Of a stretch of 64,000 nucleotides of DNA, positions 33,531 through 42,680 are shown piece after piece. Made by a program: the position numbers and the translations under genes. The first letter of the stretch is position 1. Each line of letters starts with the position of its first letter. The notes beneath the pieces were generated by a model. It worked only from the letters and a program-made list of their open reading frames with translations. It was not told where the DNA came from and did not search any database. The stretch comes from Porphyra umbilicalis (lineage: Eukaryota > Rhodophyta > Bangiophyceae > Bangiales > Bangiaceae), in contig KV918764.1 of NCBI GenBank assembly GCA_002049455.2, positions 186,001 through 250,000 of the forward strand, written 5' to 3'.

Positions 33531-35436
33531 TGATCGCGTCGCGCCGGCTGCCACCCAATTGAAGAGAGAAATTGATCAGTCCGCGAGCCACTACGCGAGG
33601 CTGAAAGACTTGACCTAAATCGATCACTTGCGGGCTATGGCACGGTGCAAGTCCTCGGCTCGGCTCGAGCCGTGGGGCAGCCCAGCCGGCGGCAGCGCGT
33701 GGCCCGCGGCTCGTGGGGCTGACGGCGGCGGCCACGGGGCGCCACCACCGCGCCACGACCGAGGGGTCGAGCTCAGGCCTCGCGCGGGGCGGCGGCGGCG
33801 CGGTCACGCCGCGGGGCGCGGCGTCAACGCGCTCGTCCCGCCTTGCCGCCGCGCCCTGTCCGCCGGCCGTGCGCGTCAGGGCCCTAACCGGCTGCCCTGT
33901 TGCAAAGGCTGTGCCGGGGCCCCCCACGCGTGAGTGCCAAACCATTGTCCCTATTCTCCCTCCTTTCAAACGTGCGTGTGTCCGACCGTTTTGATTCCCA
34001 GACTTTCTCGCACCGTCAACTGCCGTTGTGGCGCACGTCAATGGGGGTCGCGTAGGTCCGCCGTTGCGCTCGGCGAGGCGGCTGACGGACTTCAAACCGT
34101 AACAGCGCCACGCTCGGACGCTTGGTGGCGTGCGCACACACAGACCGCGTCTGGTGTCATTGTCATGTGGAAACAGGCGGCCTCACAGCCCCACATCGAT
34201 GTGCGCCGGTCGGCACGTCTGGCAGCTTCTGGTGGCAGCCATCTGTGACATAGACTGTACGGACCGGGCCGCTGCTCTTCTTTTTACATGGTCTACTGTA
34301 GAGCGGCGGTGCTTCCACGGTACAGTATATACTACTGTAGAGCGGCGGTGCTTCCACGGTACAGTATATACGCGTCTGATTTCTGAGTCTGCACACGCCA
34401 CCTCGGACTGGTGACCACGACGTCACAGGCAGCAGCGCGGAACCCCGGCCCACCAGTGTTCCTGGCTCAGGTCGGCCCACAGGCTTGGGTGAGCTGCCGG
34501 TGCCTCGAGCGGCACAATCCGCTCAGTCTTTTGGGCAGAAGGGTGAACGTCGCCTCCCCTGCCCCGCACGAAGGCTCGTCCCATACAGCAGGTATTCACA
34601 GTGTCCACACTGAGACACTGACTGGGACCAGGGGCACGTCGCCTGTCCTGTCGATCTCTGTGGCTAGCGATAATGGCACCCGCATCGTGGCGCGCTCTCT
34701 TCCTCATAACGGGAGCGCATCCACAGTTGCCTGTCATGCCACCGATGCTATGCAAGGGCCTGAGCTAGGAGGCCGGCAGCCGGTCAACCCTCACGGCGCG
34801 GAAAACAGTACCGAGAAGAAGGGTGTGGGACGGCATCCCGCCCGGCAAACCCCATGGACTACTGCGTAGCGGGTGACGAGCCGAGGAGCGTTGCACCGTG
34901 TGCCGCGCGTGCTTCCGGAAGGCCAGTCACGGTGGCCGCGACACTCCGGACGCCGGGCACATGCGCGGTCCTCGCACGCCCGTTCCGACGAGCCAATGGC
35001 TACAGTACCCTCCGCATCCAGGCTCGGTTGCCCACGCGCCCTGAACAGTGAAGGAGGTTGGATCTCGAGAGGGGGGCTTGGGATGAGGACGTGCAACTGT
35101 GACCGCCGCATGCCCCCCCCCGTGACGTCCACGGTGTGCCGTGGTCGGCCGCCCGTCCGACACCGCACCAAACGGGCAGGTCGGCCGCGTACTTTTACTA
35201 ATACGGGGTTCGCCTCGGCAGCACGGCTGGATCCAGTGGCAGGCGGCACCCGCATCCAACACCCAACAACTGTGAGCAACGTCATTAGACGGCGGCCGGC
35301 AGAGGGCCGGCAGCTGCAGGAGCACACAGGCCGCAGCGCACACGTCGCTAGGGTGCCGGGCCCCCTCCACCGACGTCAGGGCCGACCGTGGTCGGGACAC
35401 GGCCGAGACGAGCCGTGCAGACGACGGCGGCCGGCC
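33531..35436. other. Intergenic DNA, no convincing gene
   Basis: The long minus-strand frame at 33358-34137 crosses the foldback element and shows no protein character. Only the 39-bp duplication at 34294 stands out. Confidence 0.4.
34294..34371 (+). repeat. Perfect 39-bp tandem duplication
   Basis: Two identical 39-bp units at 34294-34332 and 34333-34371. Each unit begins TACTGTA and carries TACAGTA near its end, so each is also an inverted repeat with a GC-rich loop. Confidence 0.95.
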
Positions 35437-37354
35437 ATGGCGGTGCGAGGACCTCCATGGCGGCTGGCCACCGTGGCCGCGGCCGCGGTGGCCACCGCCG
35501 CCGCTACCGTGGCGGGGGCGGTGGTCGGTGTGCCACCATTGACAAGGTTGTCGGAACCGGCATGGACGGCACACGACCTCGATGTGGCCGCCGCACCGTC
35601 GATGGCGGATCGTTTGGCCGCCGACGCGGCCGCCGCCGTGTCGGCGCCGGCCCGCGCATGGCGCGCAGTCGCCGGGCAAGAAGCCCAAACTGGGCGGTGG
35701 GTGGTGGCGCCCGAGCCGCGGTCGCCGTCCCCAGCCGCCGCCCTCGACGGCGAGGCGCCCATGGAAACGGCCGACGACGACGAGGCGGCGCCGACCGCCG
35801 ACAACGAGCCGCCCGCGCCGACCGCCGAGGGAGCGGCACTCACGGCGCCCGGCGACGTCTGGGTCGTCGAGCCGCCCGACGACGGGGGCGCCCCCGCCCA
35901 AACGGCCGACGAGCCGCCGCCGGCAGCGACGGGCGGCGACGGCGACGAGCCGGCCGAGACGGAAACGGCAGATCCGACCGACGGGGCGCCCGACCCCGCG
36001 CCGTCCGACGACCCGGCCGACCCGGCCGACCCGGCCCCGTCTGAGGCGCCGCCGCCCACCGACGGGCCGTTGACCGCCGCGTCACCCGACGCGACTGACG
36101 ACGGCCCGTTGCCAGATGAAACGGCCGGCAACTTTGCCCCGCCAACGGCCGAACCCGATGGCACCGAGCCGCCGCCGACGGCCGACCCCGACGGCACCGA
36201 GCCGCCACCGACGGCCGACCCCGACGGCACCGAGCCGCCGCCGACGGCAGACCCAGACGGCACCGAGCCGCCACCGACGGCCGACCCCGACGCGACGCCC
36301 GCCCCCCCCCCCCCCCCCCCCCCCCGGCACGGTCATCCTCACCCTCCGCCTCACCCCCCGCTCCGCCGTCACGGACCGCACGACCGCCGGCGTCGTCACC
36401 GCCCTCGACGCGGCCACGTGCACCCCCCCCGGCTCGTGGCGCCTCGTCGGCGTCGACGCCACCGCCCCCGCCGCCGTCAACCTCACCGTCGAGCTGGTCG
36501 TCGCCCCGTCGCAGGCGGCGGCGCTCGCGCCCCGCCTCGACCGCCTCCCCGCCTACATTGCAGACCGCGGGCTCGAGCGGGAGCCGCCGCTCGCCTCCTC
36601 CCGCGTCGCCATTGCGCTCGTCGACGAGCGGCGGGGGGAGGGGGGGGGGGGGGGGCGCCCCCCGTCGAGGGCGACGGCCACGACATTGGCGGGGGGGGGG
36701 GGCACCCCCGCGGCATGGCGGCCTCAACGGTGGGGGTGGTTGTGGGCGCCGCCGCCGCGGCGGTGGCCGGCATCGCCGCCGCCGCCGTGGCGGCCGTGGC
36801 GCACTGGCGGCGGTCGCCGCGGCGCGGGCGGGGGGGGGGGGGCGGCATCTGCCGCCGCTGCCGCCTCGGCCGGCCGCGGCGCGAGGGGGGGGCGGGGGGG
36901 GGGGGGGGGACGCTGCCGACGGCTTCCACACAGAGTGGGCGTACGACTGGGAGGGGCGGGGGGTGGGGGGAATGCCCCCCCCGCCGCCGCCGCCGCCGCC
37001 GCCATGGGCGTAGCAGACGCGGCCGTGGCGGCGGGCGGGGCGGCGCCGCCGCCGCCGCTGCCGCCCGGCGCGTCCGTCGAGGGCGCCACCGACGCCGTTG
37101 CGCCGCTGTCGGTGGGGCTCCGCCTCCCCCCCCCCAACGCGGCGGCGGGCGCCGGGGGTGGCACCGCCCGCGGCGCCACGGGCGGCCGCCCGCCCGGCAG
37201 CGGGGGCGGGGCGAGCGACAGCACCGCCGACTCGACGGTCGGCCCGTGGTGGGGCCGCGGGGGGGTGCCCCCGCCGCGCTGGCCAGACATGCAGGCGCCG
37301 CCGTCGGGGAGTCTGGGGGGGGGGTGGGTGGCCGTGGTCCGGCGGGGGTTTTGA
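35437..37354 (+). CDS. Single-pass membrane protein with acidic/proline stalk; frame broken at homopolymers
   Basis: The ATG at 35437 opens a signal peptide (MAVRGPPWRLATVAAAAV...). A long Asp/Thr/Pro/Ala stalk follows, with four 11-residue DGTEPPPTADP repeats. After a C24 run (36302-36325) the protein-like frame moves by one. There it reads GTVILTLRLTPRSAV...VNLTVELVVAP, a strand-helix-strand pattern like a small extracellular domain. After a G run near 36,632-36,654 the first frame resumes and gives a transmembrane helix from 36715 (STVGVVVGAAAAAVAGI...) ending in HWRRSPRRGR. The tail is low complexity and its frame uncertain; the last plausible stop is 37354. An A27 run followed by TAAA (37428-37458) could supply the poly(A) signal. 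Function is unknown; a cell-surface or wall protein is likely. Confidence 0.55.
36157..36288 (+). repeat. 33-bp coding minisatellite (stalk repeats)
   Basis: Four in-frame copies encode DGTEPPPTADP in the stalk of the membrane protein gene. The last one grades into the C24 run. Confidence 0.9.
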
Positions 37355-37427
37355 GCGCCGCGGCCGCGGGGGGGGGGGGAGGGGGGGGGGCTGCGGCGCC
37401 GCACAACGCGCAGGGGGCGGGCAGGGG

Positions 37428-37454
37428 AAAAAAAAAAAAAAAAAAAAAAAAAAA
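37428..37454 (+). repeat. A27 homopolymer followed by TAAA
   Basis: An isolated run of 27 A in a region of almost pure G/C, directly downstream of the membrane protein gene and between two convergent genes. With the following TAAAG it forms AATAAA at 37453-37458. Confidence 0.8.
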
Positions 37455-37668
37455 TAAAGAGGGAACGACGGGTCCGCGACCGCCGCGGCCGCACCCGCTC
37501 CTTTTCCGCTGCGTGTGGCCCGCGACGCGTCGGCGGGGGCGGTTGCGGCGGCGCCCGCGGGCGGCCCGCGGCGGCCGCCGCCCGCCACGTGCAAGACCAA
37601 AGCGGGGTGTGCCCCCCACCCCCCCGCCCGCGCCCTCCCCCCCATCGCCACCCACCCCCAGTGCGGCG

Positions 37669-38450
37669 TCACGCAGACGACTGGCGCGCGGCGGGGCGGC
37701 GCAGGGCACACACCCCCGCCTGCGGGTACATGGCGCAGCAGCGGCCGACGACGGGGGCGGGCATGGCGCCACAGTCGACGACGTCCGCGGCGGCGGGAGG
37801 CGGCGGTGCCTCCGCCGCCGCCGCCGCCGCCGCCGCCACCGCCACGGCGGCGGTGGGGGGGGGGGGGGGGTCGCCACCGGGGCCGCCGCCGCCACTGGCG
37901 CGTCGGCGCGCACCGCGGCGGCGGCGGGCGCCTTGACCGCGTCAATGGCGGCGGCAGGCACGTCGGGCGGCGCGTGTACCGTCTGCGGTGCCGCACCGGG
38001 CGCCGCCACCCGCGTGCCGGCGGGCGCGCCGCCGCCGCCGCCGCCGCCGCCGCCGTCGCCGCCGCCGCCGCCGCCGTCGCCCACCGACCGCACGGCGGCA
38101 GCGTCTCCAAAGGCCGACACCCCCCCCGCTCTCAGCGTGGCGCCCGCTCCGCCGTCGCCGCCGGCCGCCGCCGCCGCCGCCGCCGCGGAGCGCACCGCCG
38201 GGGGCCCCGACCCCCCGGCGGCCGCGTCGCGGGCGCCCCCAACCGCCACCCGTCCGGCCGCCGTCCACCACCCCGCGCACGTCCCCGCGGCGCCGCCGTC
38301 GAGGGCACACCCGGTCGCGTCGGCGGCACCGTCGGCGGCGGCCCCACACACGTCGGCGCACGCGCCGAGGCGGCGGGCGGCGGGCGCGCCGGCGGCGGCG
38401 GCCGCAAGGGCAACGAGGGCGGCGGCGGCCGCCAGGGTGCGGACCGCCAT
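37669..38450 (-). CDS. Small secreted Ala/Gly-rich, Cys-containing protein; frame broken at a G run
   Basis: The ATG at 38450 starts a clear signal peptide (MAVRTLAAAAALVALAAAAAG). The mature N-terminus has four cysteines (CADVCGAAADG...GCALDG...TCAGWW). An alanine/glycine linker follows, with a GGGGGGDGG stretch. At the 16-base G run 37855-37870 the protein-like frame changes. The new frame gives DCGAMPAPVVGRCCAMYPQA and VCALRR and stops at 37669. Total length 782 bp is not a multiple of three, so one homopolymer indel must be assumed or the gene is truly broken. The paired four-cysteine ends suggest a disulfide-bonded extracellular protein. No family recognised. Confidence 0.5.
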
Positions 38451-39448
38451 TGGCGGCGGCGCGTGGGGGGGGGGGGGGGGGGGGAACGGCACCGCCGCAA
38501 CGCGGCTTTGGGGCGTGCGCGGCGCCGCGGGGGGGGACGGGCGGTGGGGCAAGGAGCGCAGGCGGGACGGCGGCGCACGCAACGGCCCGCGCCGCGGGCC
38601 ACCGACGGCGGGGGTCGAGGCACCGCCGACGGGGGCACGGCACCAGGGTGGTGTGGTGGGGCGGGGGTGGGGTCCCCGCCGGGCGCCGGCCGCGGCGCCT
38701 CAAGTAGCGCGGGCGGCGGCGCGGCGGGGCGGCCGGGGGGGGGGTGGCGGCGGAGCGCCGCGGCACGCGCCCGGCGCAGCCGCCGGCGGCGGTACACCCG
38801 GCATGCGCGTCGGGCGGCGGCCCGAGGGGGGCTCCCCTTCATGGGAGCACCCCGATGCGTCGCGCGGGCCGTCGCCCCATGCGGGTGCGCCGGGACCGTG
38901 CCGCCGTGATGGTCGCCGCCGTGGCGGCGGCGTGGGTGCGCTCGCGGCGTGCAGGCGCGGCCGCGCCGCTGTCTCGGTCGCCCTCATGAAGGGGCGGGGT
39001 GCACTTTGTAGCGACGGGGCCGCCACCGTTCTTTTTTCCTTCTGAATGTACTGTACAGTAACTAGCCGTTTCAAGCACTGCTGTTGTCGCTTCAAGCAAT
39101 TCTATTGCAGCAGGCGGAGTGAGGACAATTCCCTGGCCTGTAGGGCGCTCTCAAAGTGTAGTGATGCACACATATACTTAGATCAAGTGACTTGCTCTCC
39201 GTTTCAGAGGTGGCAGTCTGCATTCGTGTCCTCAGGGATCTGAAGGCGTGTCAGTGTTGCAAGTGTCGCGATGACGCTAAAAGCGAATGGAGTTATGTGG
39301 CTGAGAAGGACTGCACCCGCCACAGGCGAGGGCGTCATTTCCCCAGCGCGTGCACGAAAATGGGGCCATCACAGGCAACCAAGAGTAGCCGTGGAGGTCG
39401 AGGCCGCCCGTGTCGACGTGGGTGGTGGGGGGGGGAGCGCGGGGGGGG

Positions 39449-39682
39449 GGGGGTCGCCGTCGCCGCCGCCACCGCCGTTGCCGCCGCCGTCGAAGGCGTC
39501 GTCGTTGCCGCCACGACCGCCCTTGCCGCCGCCATCGGTGCTGTCGTCGCCGTCGCTGCCGCCACCGCCGTTGCCGCCGCCGTTGGGGGCGTTGCCGTTG
39601 CCGCCGCCACTGCCATTGCCGCCGCCATCGGAAATGTCGTCGCCGTCGCCGCCGCCACTGCAGTTGCCGCCGCCGTCATCGT
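39449..39682 (+). repeat. GCC-rich minisatellite (period ~45-48 bp, five copies)
   Basis: Copies of a unit such as GTTGCCGCCGCC...GCCGCCGTC encode alternating Ala/Val/Thr stretches (VAVAAATAVAAAV) on the plus strand and similar ones on the minus strand. The same array sits at 63117-63350 in copy B. Confidence 0.85.
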
Positions 39683-39742
39683 TTGGAAAGACAAGTGGGG
39701 GGTAGAGGGCCCTCCAGCAGTGTTGGTGCTCTCGGCTTCGTG

Positions 39743-40018
39743 CTATTCATTATTTTCTGCCAGACTGGCGAAGGGGGCGTCCTGCTCCGTCAGACGGAGT
39801 CCGGGCAGCTCGCATTCACTCACCACCCTTGTCCTGCCCCTGTTCACATTGTCAGCCAGCCCACCATACCCCCGAGTGGCGGTAGCGACGTGAGCATCCG
39901 TTCTTCGATTGTGGCTGATGAACGTTGCCATGTCGCCATTGAGCTCTTTGTTGGCGACCATCTCCTTGATCGCGCCTACCTGCAGAGGGGTGATGGGGGT
40001 CCTTCGACCTCCCGCCAT
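39743..40018 (-). CDS. Conserved 91-residue ORF of the dispersed repeat, copy A
   Basis: Encodes MAGGRRTPITPLQVGAIKEM followed by VANKELNGDMATFISHNRRT and a charged tail ending AENNE. The first half has the spacing of a small helix-turn-helix domain (PLQVGAIKEM, then a short turn, then MATFISHNRRT). Copy B (63411-63686) encodes the identical protein, and the one base change between them is synonymous (TTC/TTT for Phe). That is weak support for coding. It might be a regulator or a transposition-related DNA-binding protein, but I do not recognise the family. Confidence 0.4.
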   Translation of the reverse strand: MAGGRRTPITPLQVGAIKEMVANKELNGDMATFISHNRRTDAHVATATRGYGGLADNVNRGRTRVVSECELPGLRLTEQDAPFASLAENNE

Positions 40019-40721
40019 GATGGTTCTGGTGAGTTTCTATCCGCTGGTGACAAGCTGGGGGCGCTTCTTCGTAGGTCACTGGCTCAACGCTTCACGCTCA
40101 AGTCCCCAGAATGAGGCAGATCAGGGCCAGAGAGGCCGATTATCCAATCTCATTGACGACCGCAATCGCCTTTCCAGGGTGGGCAAATTATATTTGGTAC
40201 GTACTGTACGTGCCCCCGTGCGCGCTCGCGGCTATGGAGTCGGCCGGCGTGCCCGGTGTCGATGCGTCGCCAAGCGCGTCACCGCCCTGAAGGCCATTGT
40301 ATTGCACGCATGTGCCTGGAATGGTGCTTTGGTCATCACCCTGAGCCCCGTACAGCGCCTGACAAAACGAAAAGTGGAGGTTGACCGACACGTGTTCAGC
40401 CGAGTCATCGGCTGTACTGGTCATAATTTATCCTCATCATCGGCTGTGCTGGTCATGATTCATCCTCGTCATCGGCTGTCGGCTGTACTGGTCACAATGG
40501 CCAAAATCGCAAACCAGACCTGGTCCATGGAAAAAGTGCGCTACGCCAATGCAGACACACAAGTTCCAGCAGACGAGAACAATAAGGAAGATCGTGGAAT
40601 CGGTTGGATCAGGATGACGCAGCCTGCTTCAATGTGGCGAGGATCAAAGTGATGTTCACCTACGGACGAAGTCAGAATAGCATGTTAAAAAGATGAAATC
40701 GTACATGCATCGTGTACCCAG

Positions 40722-40817
40722 TGATGACGGCGAGATTCGAACTCGCGCCCCAAAGGACTAGTGCCTTAAACTAGCGCCTTCATGATTTTTGCAGATAGAC
40801 CACTCGGCCACGTCACC
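40722..40817 (-). tRNA. tRNA-Leu(AAG) with a 16-nt D-loop intron
   Basis: Read on the minus strand from 40817. Acceptor GGTGACG pairs with CGTCATC (40729-40723), one G-T. The D-stem is GCC/GGC, and the anticodon arm CTAGT-TTAAGGC-ACTAG gives anticodon AAG. A class-II-type variable arm of 11 nt (TCCTTTGGGGC) follows, then T-arm GCGAG-TTCGAAT-CTCGC and discriminator A at 40722. The A box TGGCCGAGTGG and B box AGTTCGAAT are intact. The D-loop is 16 nt too long: after GAGTGGTCTA comes TCTGCAAAAATCATGA before AGGC. Removing it leaves the normal eukaryotic Leu D-arm. TTTTT for Pol III termination is at 40691-40687. No CCA is encoded. Confidence 0.9.
40780..40795 (-). other. D-loop intron of tRNA-Leu(AAG)
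   Basis: 16-nt insert TCTGCAAAAATCATGA between D-loop position about 20a and the 3' D-stem. The border is ambiguous by one A (40781-40796 is equivalent). Confidence 0.8.
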
Positions 40818-41147
40818 CTTGCGTTGTAAATGAGGGACTGAAAACTGTTTAAATTTCTCTATCATAGCAGGGACGGCAGATGCAACGTTGAACGACAGCT
40901 GATGAAGTGTCCTGGGCACCAAGCAGCATGCGCATCCAGCCCACATGGAACCATCCTCGCTCGACAGGCCACAGCCATGCCCTTTAATGCATGTGAGGGT
41001 GCTGTAAGTGGCATTTATGTCGCATGACCCCTAGAAGAGGGACGCTCGTTTGACCCCGAGAGTGACGCGGACAAACGCCAACCCTGGCCATATGTCTGCG
41101 GCACATCTTTGTTAATCCATACGGATTTCCATGGTGACAAGGCATTT

Positions 41148-41243
41148 GCAGTCGTTGCTGATCTGGTTCGCGTCAATACCCTTCGCAGTCACAGCGCGCG
41201 CCTCACACGCGTGAGATCGTGGGTTCAAATCCCGCCGACTGCG
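41148..41243 (+). tRNA. tRNA-Val(CAC) with a ~22-nt D-loop intron
   Basis: Acceptor GCAGTCG (41148-41154) pairs perfectly with CGACTGC (41236-41242). D-stem GCTG (41157) pairs with CAGC (41192). The anticodon arm CGCGC-CTCACAC-GCGTG gives anticodon CAC (one G-T pair). Variable loop is AGATC, T-arm GTGGG-TTCAAAT-CCCGC, discriminator G. The D-loop between the stem halves is 31 nt; taking out CGCGTCAATACCCTTCGCAGTC leaves the ordinary 9-nt loop ATCTGGTTA. The B box GGTTCAAATCC is intact and TTTTT follows at 41248-41252. CCA happens to follow the discriminator in the DNA. The gene lies 330 bp from tRNA-Leu on the other strand. Confidence 0.88.
41169..41190 (+). other. D-loop intron of tRNA-Val(CAC)
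   Basis: About 22 nt inserted after ATCTGGTT. Its last six bases, GCAGTC, repeat the start of the tRNA itself. Borders could shift by a base or two. Confidence 0.75.
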
Positions 41244-41252
41244 CCACTTTTT

Positions 41253-42511
41253 GCACAGAAGCCATGCCAACGTTCAAATTCATGATTGCTTCGCATTCGA
41301 AGAAGGTGGTTTCGTGCCGATTTTCTTTTCGTTCTGTTTTATTGGCTCGAGCAGTTGATACCCCCCAACCATGGTGGCATTCGTGCGTTGGGCCTTGCCC
41401 CTTTGGTTTACCTTGCGCGACCGGCGGCGCGGGCGGGGGCTAGCATCGATTCCCGCAGAAGAGGGGGGAAGTTGTAGGACATGCCCGAGGCGCGCACAAA
41501 CCTCACGCCGACCAAGACGGACGCGGAGGCGACGGCGGTTGACAGCGGCGCATGGGAATGGTCTCAGTAATGTGAACTCACTTCCCACCAATTATAGAAA
41601 TGAAGCAGCCGTGATTGGAACGCAGCACTCTCATTGGTTCACACGCTTGCGTGCACGCTGAGAGCCCGTCGTCAAGACGGCCAGCGTCCCATGTGTTGGG
41701 AAGAGAACTGGTGGTACAAGCCAATGGGAGTGTCCCCTTATCACTATCATCTCCAGCCGATAGAAACGGTGCGGCTCGGGTGAGTCGGTGTTTGATTGGA
41801 CCGCATGACATCGCACCAGAGGCGCACGTGGAAAACACGTACGAGAGACGTAGCCCCCATTGTACATGAATTCAATCACTATTGACTTCCAAATTGAACC
41901 ACAACCACCCATAATATGATTCGTTGGGCAGATCACACACGAAGGAAACTGGCGTCCGTGAGAATGGCCCTGCTGGACGAACGTGCAGCGCAAACGAACG
42001 TCTCAGTGTATTGCTGATCCCCGAATTTTGTCCTGGTGGACAGAAACTGACTTGCGGACCGACTCTATTCACCAATCAGATGCGCCCCTGGGACTGACTT
42101 GGTGCTCCTAATTGCTTACCGCAGCCAGGGGACCGGTTTTCGGTGCATACAGTCCCCTGGGTCCCCTCACTGAAAATAAGGGGTAAAGTCGCCCTTACCC
42201 CCAGGGAGGGGACTGTCAAGCGCACTGCGCACGCCAGGCGCGCACAGCTCCTGGATAGGTGCGTGCACCGAATGGTACTTGCAGCGCAGCCGGGGGCCAC
42301 GCCTTGCACTCCCAGGTGAATCTAATTTATTGAGCCTCACTGCCACTGACGCATCGCCAGGGGGGGGTCGAATCTAAAACTGATCTCTCCGCATTGATCT
42401 GTTCTTCTGCTACAGGCAAGGAGGTGGTACGGTCTTCTGTCGTTGTGCGCATGGGCAAAGGATTACTGGCGACGCCTGCGGCATGTCTTCGACGACGACC
42501 CCCTCCCCACG
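41253..42511. other. Intergenic DNA with small inverted repeats
   Basis: No convincing gene. At 42149-42216, ACAGTCCCCT and AGGGGACTGT form an inverted pair, nested inside CGGTGCA (42141) and TGCACCG (42264), which may form a stem-loop in RNA. Confidence 0.4.
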
Positions 42512-42538
42512 CCGGCCCGGCGCGAAGCGCCGGGCCGG
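42512..42538. repeat. 12-bp perfect GC hairpin with GAA loop
   Basis: CCGGCCCGGCGC-GAA-GCGCCGGGCCGG. It directly abuts the 105-bp palindrome. Confidence 0.95.
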
Positions 42539-42642
42539 GTTTTGGCGGTCGCCGCAGGGGGAGCGGAGCGGGGGGCGCCGCGTCCCCGCGGCGGGGACGC
42601 GGCGCCCCCCGCTCCGCTCCCCCTGCGGCGACCGCCAAAACC
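42538..42642. repeat. 105-bp palindrome, 52-bp perfect arms
   Basis: Arms 42538-42589 and 42591-42642 are exact reverse complements around a single G at 42590. The outer ends read GGGTTTTGGCGGTCGCCGCA and its complement. A related but imperfect third copy of the right arm follows (42646-42680), so the motif occurs three times in about 170 bp. Confidence 0.95.
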
Positions 42643-42680
42643 TGGCCGCGGCGCCCCCCGCTACGCTCCCCCCGTCGCGA

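Larger units (their letters stand above)
39182..40332 (+). repeat. Dispersed repeat, copy A
   Basis: Nearly identical to 62849-64000 over at least 1.15 kb, with roughly one difference per hundred bases and small indels in G runs. The left border is sharp (GATCAAG here, AATCAAG in copy B). The right border cannot be set because copy B leaves the window. Contents in order: a short plus-strand ORF with CQCCKCRDDAKSEWSYV, a GCC-rich minisatellite, and the conserved minus-strand ORF 39743-40018. A diverged piece also lies at 57327-57398. Terminal inverted repeats are not visible. Confidence 0.93.

Noticed and set aside
33358-34137. Minus-strand 259-codon ORF
   Set aside because: Crosses the foldback border, has no domain, and its composition follows the local GC content.
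35840-38582. Two minus-strand frames of 756 and 699 codons
   Set aside because: Mostly proline/arginine runs from antisense GC repeats. Only the first 200 codons of the one starting near 38450 look real and are kept as a shorter gene.
34873-39045. A single open frame of 1,390 codons on the plus strand
   Set aside because: Only its middle part (35437 onward to the C24 run, plus the transmembrane piece) is protein-like. The rest is an artefact of stop-free GC-rich DNA and runs antisense through the secreted Cys-protein gene.
41185-41243. A D-armless tRNA-Val starting at the inner GCAGTC
   Set aside because: That acceptor pairs only 6 of 7 and leaves no D-arm or A box. The start at 41148 pairs 7 of 7 and forms a D-stem.
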